From contig DATAAF010000052.1 in assembly GCA_036260255.1 (NCBI GenBank), positions 1-26,241 on the forward strand: 26,241 bases of DNA, read 5' to 3'. Below the pieces are notes generated by a model, which did not search any database, was not told where the DNA came from, and was given only the letters and a program-made list of their open reading frames with translations. Position 1 is the stretch's first letter; each line of letters begins with the position of its first letter. A program made the translations under genes and the position numbers. Of the stretch, positions 20,570 to 26,241 are shown in pieces. The stretch is from DASZJY01 sp036260255 (GTDB taxonomy: Bacteria; Actinomycetota; Acidimicrobiia; Acidimicrobiales; AC-14).

Positions 20570-21913
20570 TCAGCGGATCAGCGACGTTGCCCACCAGGCC
20601 CAGGCGGGGCCGAGCAGGATCAGGGAGTCCAGGCGGCGGAGGCCGGGGGCGTCGGCGTCCCGGCTGCCGACGAGGGCGGTGCCGACCAGGGGGCCGGCGG
20701 GAGCCAGCACGCCGGCCAGCACCCCGAGGGCGAGGGGGGCCCCGGACGGGAACGGCGGCGACAGGATGATGGCGCCGATCAGCGTGACCGGGATGAGGGC
20801 GACCACACCGGCGACCGGCCCCTCCCACGAGGAGGATGCGCCGGTCCCGACGAGGTAGGCACCGGCGTCGTAGACGGCGACGCAGGCGAGGAGGTACAGC
20901 GTCGGCGCGATGCCGAGGTCGCGGGTCACGACCGGTCCGGCCGCCGCCGCCCCGATGACAGCACCGACGGCCAAGGTGACGGCCAGGTCGCGGGCCCGGC
21001 TCCCGTGCCCGGATGTCGCCGCCAGCAGGGCCAGGGCGAGGGCCAGGCCCACGATCCCCACGACGTACCGGACCCCGCCGAGGGCGGCGACCGGCGCGCC
21101 GGCGGCGAGGGCGGCGGCCAACGCCGGCTGCGGGCGCTGGTCGAGCGCCCGCCGGCACGCCGCCGCCTGTGACCCGCCGACGAAGGCGTTGAGCGCCAAC
21201 CACCCGGCCAGCCACTCCTCGCCCTGCACGGTGAGCACGACGGTGACGACCGCCCAGAGCAGCCCGATACGGCCGTGCGGCCGAGTGCTGTCGTAGGTGA
21301 CGGCCAGCTCGCCGAGGACCGCTCTCACACCCTGGGCGCGCGCCTTCGCCGTACGGGGGGGTGGCGGCCGGGCGACGTCCGGGGCGCTCGGCGGCGGGCC
21401 GAGGGTGGTGGTGGCGGAACGCCCGCCGACGGTCACGACGGCCGAGGCGCGGGACGGCCCCCCGTTGCTCGCCGGCGCCCCGTCCGGCGCCGGCTGGCCG
21501 GTGGGGAGGCCACCGAGGGCGGCGAAGGCGCCTGTCTCGACCGGCTGGCCCCTCCCCGCCCCCGACGGCCGCGACGGGCGGGGCTCGACCGGCGGGCCGC
21601 CGGGCCCGCCCCGAGGCGGCCGGGCCGGGCCCCGAGGGGACGGGCGGGGAGCCCGGTCGGCGACGACGAGGTCGCCCGCTCCCCCCGACACCGGTGGAAG
21701 GACGGCGACCACGTCGTGCCCGTGCACGACGGTGTCGGCGGTCGCCGGCTCACCGTTGACCCACACCCTCGAGCGGGCCAGGACGGCGTCGAAGCGCTCG
21801 CCGTAGCGGGCCCGAGCATGCTCGAGGATCTCCGCCACCGTCGTGCCCGGGATCTCGGCCCGGGCCACACCGGCCGCCTCCCGCGCCGCCGCGAACAGCC
21901 TCAGGACGGGCAA
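20570..21913 (-). CDS. MoaD/ThiS-like beta-grasp domain fused to a CdsA-like membrane domain
   Basis: A 447-residue protein. Residues 1-78 are a MoaD-type ubiquitin fold (MPVLRLFAAAREAAGVA at the start, VWVNGEP in the middle, HDVVAVLPPVSGG at the end). The diglycine is internal, not C-terminal. Residues 79-200 are a Pro/Gly/Arg-rich linker. Residues 210-447 contain about seven membrane helices and end SRDADAPGLRRLDSLILLGP. This resembles a degenerate form of the phosphatidate cytidylyltransferase signature (KD, PGHGG, DRxDS): the HGG is missing. The start is TTG at 21913, supported by homology of MPVLRLFAAARE to MoaD starts; TAGGAC lies 7 bases upstream. Enzyme activity is uncertain. Confidence 0.8.
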   Translation of the reverse strand: MPVLRLFAAAREAAGVARAEIPGTTVAEILEHARARYGERFDAVLARSRVWVNGEPATADTVVHGHDVVAVLPPVSGGAGDLVVADRAPRPSPRGPARPPRGGPGGPPVEPRPSRPSGAGRGQPVETGAFAALGGLPTGQPAPDGAPASNGGPSRASAVVTVGGRSATTTLGPPPSAPDVARPPPPRTAKARAQGVRAVLGELAVTYDSTRPHGRIGLLWAVVTVVLTVQGEEWLAGWLALNAFVGGSQAAACRRALDQRPQPALAAALAAGAPVAALGGVRYVVGIVGLALALALLAATSGHGSRARDLAVTLAVGAVIGAAAAGPVVTRDLGIAPTLYLLACVAVYDAGAYLVGTGASSSWEGPVAGVVALIPVTLIGAIILSPPFPSGAPLALGVLAGVLAPAGPLVGTALVGSRDADAPGLRRLDSLILLGPAWAWWATSLIR

Positions 21914-21940
21914 TGCGCCAGTCCTATGGAGTACGGCCGG

Positions 21941-22006
21941 GCGTGGGGCGGGCGCCCCACGCTCCGGAGGAGGGCGGGGATGCCCCGCCCGGCGCGCCGA
22001 AGGCGC
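21941..22006. repeat. Three consecutive hairpins between the MaoC and MoaD-fusion genes
   Basis: GCGTGGGGC-GGGC-GCCCCACGC (21941-21962), GGGCGGGG-ATG-CCCCGCCC (21972-21990) and GCGCC-GAA-GGCGC (21994-22006) are all perfect stems. They fill most of the 97-base gap just after the MaoC-type gene stop, so a terminator or attenuator role is plausible. Confidence 0.8.
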
Positions 22007-22010
22007 AGGC

Positions 22011-22868
22011 TCATCGAGCGACCTCGGCGCGGCCGTCCCTGATCACGGTGTGACCCTGGCTCCGGGCCTCGAAGCCGTAGCTGCGCCTTCCGTCGACCTC
22101 GCCCAGGTCGTAGAGGGTCGTCACCAGATCGGTGCCGGGAAGGACGGGGCGGGAGAACCGCACCGCCAGGCGCCGGACCGCAGCCGGGTCACCGCCCGCC
22201 GCCTCGGAGACGACGATCTGGCTGCACATGGCCATCGTGCACAGCCCGTGGACGATGATCCCCGGGAGCCCGGCCTCCTTGGCGGCCGTCTCGTCCAAGT
22301 GGATGGGGTTCTCGTCGCCCGAGGCGTCGCGATAGCGGAACGTCTGGTCCGGATCCACGTGGACGACCCGCTCGGCCACCGGGGTCTCTCGGGCGCCGGT
22401 GGGCAGGGCGTGGTCGGGGCGGGCCTCGCCGGCGCTGTGGCCGCCACCGAGGCCGCGGATGAACATGGTGGCGAACTGCTCCAGCGCGAACGTGCCATCG
22501 TCGCCCCGGCTGGTGACGGCAACCGTCAGCTCGGCTCCCGAACGCCTCGATCGGATCGCCCGCACCTGCGCCTCGCTGACGAGGGTCTGGCCGGCGAGGA
22601 GGGGACGGGGGAATCGCATGTCGTGGGCCAGGTGCACGAGCATGGGCAGGGCCTCGGCGGGCACGGCGGCGAGCACCGCGGCCATCATCGTCGGCCAGGT
22701 CGGCACCACCCCGAAGACTGGTGGCACAAGCGTCCCGGACTCGTAGACAGCGAGGGCGTCGTTCGTGGCGGCCGCGTAGGCCCGGGCCCGCGCCGGGTCG
22801 ACGACGGCGGTGTCGGGGCCGTGGCGCGACCCCACCTTGGCGGTGTCGAGCACCAGCGACTGCTCCAT
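22011..22868 (-). CDS. MaoC-type double hot-dog dehydratase/hydratase
   Basis: A 285-residue protein with two hot-dog folds. The N-terminal half (1-140) resembles the non-catalytic FAS1/MaoC-like dehydratase domain found in mycobacterial (3R)-hydroxyacyl-ACP dehydratases. The C-terminal half carries the hydratase-2 motif YRDASGDENPIHLDE, with D185 and H190 as catalytic residues, followed by GLPGIIVHGLCTMAM. This suggests (R)-specific enoyl-CoA or acyl-ACP hydration/dehydration in fatty-acid or polyketide metabolism. The ATG start has GAGAGG upstream at a long distance. The neighbours give no pathway clue. Confidence 0.9.
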   Translation of the reverse strand: MEQSLVLDTAKVGSRHGPDTAVVDPARARAYAAATNDALAVYESGTLVPPVFGVVPTWPTMMAAVLAAVPAEALPMLVHLAHDMRFPRPLLAGQTLVSEAQVRAIRSRRSGAELTVAVTSRGDDGTFALEQFATMFIRGLGGGHSAGEARPDHALPTGARETPVAERVVHVDPDQTFRYRDASGDENPIHLDETAAKEAGLPGIIVHGLCTMAMCSQIVVSEAAGGDPAAVRRLAVRFSRPVLPGTDLVTTLYDLGEVDGRRSYGFEARSQGHTVIRDGRAEVAR

Positions 22869-22946
22869 CAGCGGCGACGACCTCTCATTGCCTTGCCCGC
22901 CGAGGGGCGGCCGGGGAGATGCCAGTGGCCTGCGACCGCCCGCCGC

Positions 22947-22952
22947 TAGCGT
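22947..22952 (+). promoter_or_regulatory. Candidate -10 box, leaderless YgjP-type gene start
   Basis: TAGCGT is followed by 8 bases and then the GTG at 22961. It favours this start over the upstream in-frame ATG at 22919, where the purine run GGGGAG abuts the codon directly. Confidence 0.4.
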
Positions 22953-22960
22953 CGCACACC

Positions 22961-23443
22961 GTGCAGGTCGAGGTCATCAGGAGCCGCCGGCGCCGGAAGA
23001 CCGTGCAGGCGGCCGAGCACGGCGGGGTGGTCCGAGTCCTCATCCCCGCTTCCATGAGCAAGGCCGACGAGGAGCGATGGGTCGCCCACATGGTGGCCCG
23101 GCTGGGGCGGCGCCGGGCAACCGAGGCCACCGACCTGGGGGCCCGGGCCGCCGTCCTGGCCAGCCGCTACCAGCTCCCACGCCCCGCCGACGTGCGCTGG
23201 GTCGACAACCAACGGTCCCGCTGGGCCTCGTGCTCGCCTGCCGATGGCGTGATCCGGGTGTCGTCGCGGCTGGCCGGCTTCCCCTCGTGGGTCGTCGACT
23301 ACGTGCTCGTGCACGAGCTGGCCCATCTGGTGGAGCCGAGCCACAACCGGGACTTCTGGGCGCTGGTCAACCGTTACCGCCGCGCCGAGCGGGCGCGGGG
23401 CTTCCTGCTGGCCAAGAGCGGCGACGACGGCGCCCACGCCTGA
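22961..23443 (+). CDS. YgjP/DUF45-type zinc metallopeptidase
   Basis: A 160-residue protein of the M48-like YgjP (DUF45) family. The zinc motif is HELAH (H118, E119, H122) with a third ligand H128 in VEPSHNRDFW. WVDNQRSRWASCSPADGVIRVS (from about 80) and PSWVVDYVLVHEL are further family blocks. It starts MQVEVIRSRRRRKT, the usual beginning of actinobacterial members. An in-frame ATG at 22919 would add 14 residues. No signal peptide is present. Its substrate is not established. The gene is divergent from the MaoC-type gene. Confidence 0.92.
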   Translation: MQVEVIRSRRRRKTVQAAEHGGVVRVLIPASMSKADEERWVAHMVARLGRRRATEATDLGARAAVLASRYQLPRPADVRWVDNQRSRWASCSPADGVIRVSSRLAGFPSWVVDYVLVHELAHLVEPSHNRDFWALVNRYRRAERARGFLLAKSGDDGAHA

Positions 23444-23521
23444 CCATCGGCCGAACGGCGCGCCCATCCGCCGTCCCCGCGGCGAAGCTCCGCCCCTCCC
23501 GGCGCGTGCGGTCGCCGGAGA

Positions 23522-23713
23522 CTAGGCGCTGGCGCCCGCCCCGCCGCCGCGCCCCGACCGCCGCCCGGAGCGGTCCTGTTGATCTTCGCCGGTGCACGTG
23601 CAGTTGTCGGTGGCCATGCCGCAGCCGTTGCAGGCAACCCGGCCTTCGCCCTCGAGGTGGACGCCGGCTCCGCAGAGGGCGCAGACTGAGTTGGATAGAT
23701 CGATGTGAGACAC
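23522..23713 (-). CDS. Small double zinc-ribbon protein, unknown function
   Basis: A 63-residue protein with CALC (C11, C14), CNGC (C28, C31) and CTC (C38, C40), enough ligands for one or two zinc sites. A charged Arg/Gly/Ser tail (44-63) follows and may bind nucleic acid. The start is GTG 23713. CACAAT, one base off TANNNT, ends 6 bases before it, and no Shine-Dalgarno sequence is present. It follows the alpha/beta hydrolase gene (stop at 23758) on the same strand and converges with the YgjP-type gene. I do not recognise the family. The Cys spacing and low-complexity tail argue for a real small gene. Confidence 0.65.
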   Translation of the reverse strand: MSHIDLSNSVCALCGAGVHLEGEGRVACNGCGMATDNCTCTGEDQQDRSGRRSGRGGGAGASA

Positions 23714-23757
23714 GGCGCCATTGTGCCCGTTGGCGGTGAGCGGTGCGAACGCGAGCG

Positions 23758-24585
23758 TCAGCGTGCGTCGACCCCGGGTCCCAGCCGCCGGCGGAGGTCG
23801 TCCACCAGGCGTTGGGCCAGGGCGGGCGTCAACAGGTCGGTCCCGTGGCCGTGGCCGGGCATCAGCCACAAGTCCTTGGGCTCTCCCGCCCACTCGTAGA
23901 GGGCGCGGGCGTGCTCCTCGCCGAAGTAGTGGTCGGTCGGGTCGTGGACGACAATCGTGAAGGCGGGGGCGATGGCCGCCACCACCTGGCGGGAGTCCGG
24001 CACCGCCTCCAGCGTGGCGGCGACGCGCGTGCGCAGGACCCATGCCATGACCTGCCGCCCCGCCGGCGTCGTCACGTACCGCCGGATGCGTCGGGTGGCC
24101 GGCGTGTCCCACGCCGCCCAGCGCGACGGCGCGCTGACCGCCACCACGCCGGCCACGCCCCCGAAGATGCCGGCGTGCAGGAGGACGGACGCCCCGCCCA
24201 GGCTGACACCGACGGTGACCACGGGGAGCCCGGCGGGCGCCGCCGCCACCGCGGCCTGGACGTCCAGGGGCTCGTCCCGGCCGAGGGTGCAGTGCCCGCC
24301 CGAGCGCCCGTGGCCGCGCAGCTCGGGCACGAGCACGTGGACGTGACCTGCGAGCAGGCGGGCGAAGGCGTAGATGCGCGGGGTGCGGGAGGAGTGCACG
24401 AGGCCGTGCACGAGCACCACGGTGGCGAAGGCGCCGGGCGGGCCCTGGAGCCGCGCCCCGGTGAGCCGCACCCCGTCCGCCGTCAGCAGCGACAGCTCCT
24501 CGGCCCGACCGTAGCGGGGGACGAAGGCGTACCGGCGGACGAGGCTCGTCAGCGCCCGGCCGTAGCTCGACGCGCTCGCCGCCAC
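23758..24585 (-). CDS. Alpha/beta hydrolase
   Basis: A 275-residue serine hydrolase fold. The oxyanion-loop segment is VVLVHGLVHSSR (56-67), the nucleophile is S128 in GVSLGGAS, the acid is probably D215 or D218 (VVHDPTDHYFG), and the base is H245 or H247 (MPGHGHGTDLL). The lid and substrate are not predictable, but LRGHGRSGG (89-97) is typical of esterase/lipase-type members. The start is GTG 24585 with GGCGGAGGA directly upstream. It overlaps the last 37 bases of the ABC1-kinase gene, so the pair forms a coupled operon. Confidence 0.93.
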   Translation of the reverse strand: MAASASSYGRALTSLVRRYAFVPRYGRAEELSLLTADGVRLTGARLQGPPGAFATVVLVHGLVHSSRTPRIYAFARLLAGHVHVLVPELRGHGRSGGHCTLGRDEPLDVQAAVAAAPAGLPVVTVGVSLGGASVLLHAGIFGGVAGVVAVSAPSRWAAWDTPATRRIRRYVTTPAGRQVMAWVLRTRVAATLEAVPDSRQVVAAIAPAFTIVVHDPTDHYFGEEHARALYEWAGEPKDLWLMPGHGHGTDLLTPALAQRLVDDLRRRLGPGVDAR

Positions 24586-26000
24586 TCGTCCTCCGCCTGC
24601 CCCAACTCGGTCGACGGCGGTCCGTCGTGGAGGTACTCGTCCAGCAGCGCGCCCCACCGTCCGCTGGCCCGCAGGCGCCCGAAGATGGCGCTCATGCCCC
24701 ACACCACGCGGTCGAGGATGACGTAGGACGGGGGCATGTTGAGCAGGCGGATGACGTCGCCGAACTCGCCCTGGAGGTCGAGCATGCGCCCGAGCGTGCG
24801 CCCGACGAACTCCGAGGTGAACGTGAACTCGTCCTTCTGGAACGGGATGTAGGGGCCGCTGCAGTACACGTACAGGCGCTCGGGGTCGAGGCCGTGGTCG
24901 GCGGGCAGGAAGCCGGCCCGCACGAGCGACCGCACCAGCCCGTCGGGGTCCTCGGCGAGGATGGCGTCGAGGATGGGGCTGAGCGTCTCCAGCTCGCCGG
25001 GCGCCCACCGCTTCACGAGCCCGAAGTCCAAGAAGGTGACCCTGCCCTTCTCGGGATGGAAGCGGTAGTTCCCGGGATGGGGGTCGCCGTTGAACACCCC
25101 GTGGTGCCAGATCGACCCTTCGGCGAAGCGGAAGAGGATCTCGGCGGCCACGTCCTTGTGCTCCTGGGTGGCGCTGTCCTGGAACTCCGCCCAGGAGAGC
25201 CCTTCGACCCATTCGCTGGTGATCACCCGCCGGGCGCACCGCTCGGCGACGATGTCGGGCACGTGGATGAAGGGATGGCCGCGGTAGCGGTCGGCGAACT
25301 CGGCCTGGCACTTCGCCTCCAGGCGGTAGTCGAGCTCGTCGCCCATACGGGCCCGCAGCTCGTCCACCATGGCCTTCACGTCCATGTTCTTCAGGGCGAA
25401 GCTGGCGAACAGGCCGTAGAGGAACTCGGCGTTGTCCAGGTCGGAGCGGATGGCCTTGTCCACCCCCGGGTACTGCACCTTGACGGCCACGATGCGGCCG
25501 TCGGGCATGACCGCCTTGTGCACCTGCCCGATCGACGCCGCCGCCGTCGGGATGGGGTCCCAGTCGAGGAACAGCTTCCGGGGGTCGGCACCCAGCTCCT
25601 CGCGAATGACGCCCTCGGCGAGGCTCGGGGCCATCGGCGGCACGTCCGCCTGCAGGGTGGCCAGGGCGGCCCGGGCCTCGGGGGGGAGCCCCTCGGCGAT
25701 GAACGAGATCATCTGGCCCGCCTTCATGATGGCGCCCTTCATGCCCCCGAGCACCTCGGCGACGTCCTGGGCGCTGCGGATGGCGAAGCTCTCCTCCAAC
25801 CGGGCCCGCTGCTCCTCGGTGGCGCGCCGGCCCCTGAGCTTGACCGTCGTCCACGCGAGGGCCCGGCGGACGGAGAGGCGCCAGACCCGTGCCTGGCGAT
25901 CGATGCGGTTGCGGCGGTCCTCGTCGGCCAGGGCGATCCCGACTCCGGCGGCGCCGGCGATGGCGACCCCGGCGGCGGCCAGGGGGACGGCCTTGCGCAC
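24549..26000 (-). CDS. ABC1/UbiB-family atypical kinase
   Basis: A 483-residue ADCK/UbiB-like protein. A short hydrophobic N-terminal segment (5-25) may anchor it to the membrane. KAGQMISF (93-100) is the KxGQ motif, PTAAASIGQVHKA (151-163) the Ala-rich nucleotide loop, K174 (VAVKVQYPG) the ATP lysine, and FNGDPHPGNYRF (303-314) with LDFGLVKR (324-331) the catalytic and metal loops. Family members support quinone or lipid metabolism as ATPases. The GTG start has TAGGGG upstream. It is followed by the overlapping hydrolase gene. A link to menaquinone is plausible, given the respiratory genes elsewhere in the window, but is not shown. Confidence 0.95.
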   Translation of the reverse strand: MRKAVPLAAAGVAIAGAAGVGIALADEDRRNRIDRQARVWRLSVRRALAWTTVKLRGRRATEEQRARLEESFAIRSAQDVAEVLGGMKGAIMKAGQMISFIAEGLPPEARAALATLQADVPPMAPSLAEGVIREELGADPRKLFLDWDPIPTAAASIGQVHKAVMPDGRIVAVKVQYPGVDKAIRSDLDNAEFLYGLFASFALKNMDVKAMVDELRARMGDELDYRLEAKCQAEFADRYRGHPFIHVPDIVAERCARRVITSEWVEGLSWAEFQDSATQEHKDVAAEILFRFAEGSIWHHGVFNGDPHPGNYRFHPEKGRVTFLDFGLVKRWAPGELETLSPILDAILAEDPDGLVRSLVRAGFLPADHGLDPERLYVYCSGPYIPFQKDEFTFTSEFVGRTLGRMLDLQGEFGDVIRLLNMPPSYVILDRVVWGMSAIFGRLRASGRWGALLDEYLHDGPPSTELGQAEDEWRRARRATAGR

Positions 26001-26241
26001 GGTCAGGCGCTCGCCCCTAGATGACTGCTGTTCTGTCGCGCGGCGCGGCGACCGAGCCTGCGAAGTCGCACCTCAGCGCTTTGGGCCGCCCGCCCGACCG
26101 AAGTAGATCCCCGTGTTGTAATCGGACTACCGGTGCGGTGCGACGGCACCGTACCGTCGAGGCCGGACCGAGGGCTGACCGAAAGTAGATCTAGACCCCC
26201 CGCTCACAGTGGGGCTGTCCTGCTGCTGAATTGTCGCCCTC
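26001..26241. other. Right-edge intergenic region, no gene recognised
   Basis: No protein-like frame is visible. It holds a CGGTGC-GACG-GCACCG hairpin (26136-26151) and two near-identical 14/15-base words, GACCGAAGTAGATC (26096-26109) and GACCGAAAGTAGATC (26177-26191). This is presumably the upstream region of the ABC1-kinase gene. No tRNA cloverleaf was found. Confidence 0.5.

Noticed and set aside
24600..25854. Apparent 698-residue minus-strand protein including the alpha/beta hydrolase
   Set aside because: Only the part from 24585 down is protein-like. The upstream portion is a shifted reading of the ABC1-kinase gene, and a strong ribosome-binding site precedes the GTG at 24585.
26087..26241. 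tRNA or small RNA gene at the right edge
   Set aside because: Hairpins are present but no acceptor, anticodon and T-arm arrangement with a TTC loop can be drawn.

Overview
The window is a very GC-rich chromosomal segment (clearly above about 70% G+C by eye) from an actinobacterium. The evidence is a MshA-type mycothiol glycosyltransferase, a rex-led heme operon of the kind described in Streptomyces, a nickel superoxide dismutase, an RsiG-like domain, a proC/excisionase-type HTH pair as in mycobacteria, many GTG starts and many TANNNT boxes placed directly before start codons. The sequence alone does not fix the genus; an Acidimicrobiia-like lineage is my inference. Almost every base is assigned to a housekeeping or respiratory gene. 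I saw no IS element, phage gene, CRISPR array, rRNA or tRNA.

Layout. (1) 1-3059: a respiratory cluster. On the minus strand it has a small membrane protein, a 2x[4Fe-4S] ferredoxin, a b6-type cytochrome b and a partial gene leaving the left edge; divergently there is a membrane-anchored cytochrome c. The partial protein and the cytochrome c begin with nearly the same peptide. (2) 3059-4701: a geranylgeranyl-reductase-family flavoprotein that appears to start at ATC, overlapped by a small zincin. (3) 4746-12613, minus strand: rex, sirC, hemA, hemC, cobA-hemD fusion, hemB, hemL. This is the complete C5 route from glutamyl-tRNA to uroporphyrinogen III plus the branch to siroheme, headed by a NADH/NAD+ sensor with a candidate operator over its own promoter. 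(4) 12814-13913: a secreted CAP protein and a single-domain response regulator. (5) 13992-18955, minus strand: a 29-residue membrane miniprotein, SAM hydroxide adenosyltransferase, HTH regulator, proC, a coiled-coil M23 peptidase with a long structured leader, and mshA. (6) 19031-20487: sodN and, divergently, its maturation protease, whose frame runs without a stop into an RsiG-like anti-sigma domain. (7) 20570-22868: a MoaD-like domain fused to a CdsA-like membrane domain, and a MaoC-type double hot-dog protein. (8) 22961-26000: a YgjP-type metallopeptidase, a small zinc-ribbon protein, an alpha/beta hydrolase and an ABC1/UbiB kinase.

The gene content ties heme supply, quinol/cytochrome electron transfer and redox sensing together. 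The most unusual items are the protease-RsiG fusion frame, the ubiquitin-fold/membrane fusion with an internal diglycine, the ATC start, the peptide shared by two cytochrome-cluster proteins, the structured M23 leader, and a recurrent set of intergenic palindromes including two tandem-repeat loci.
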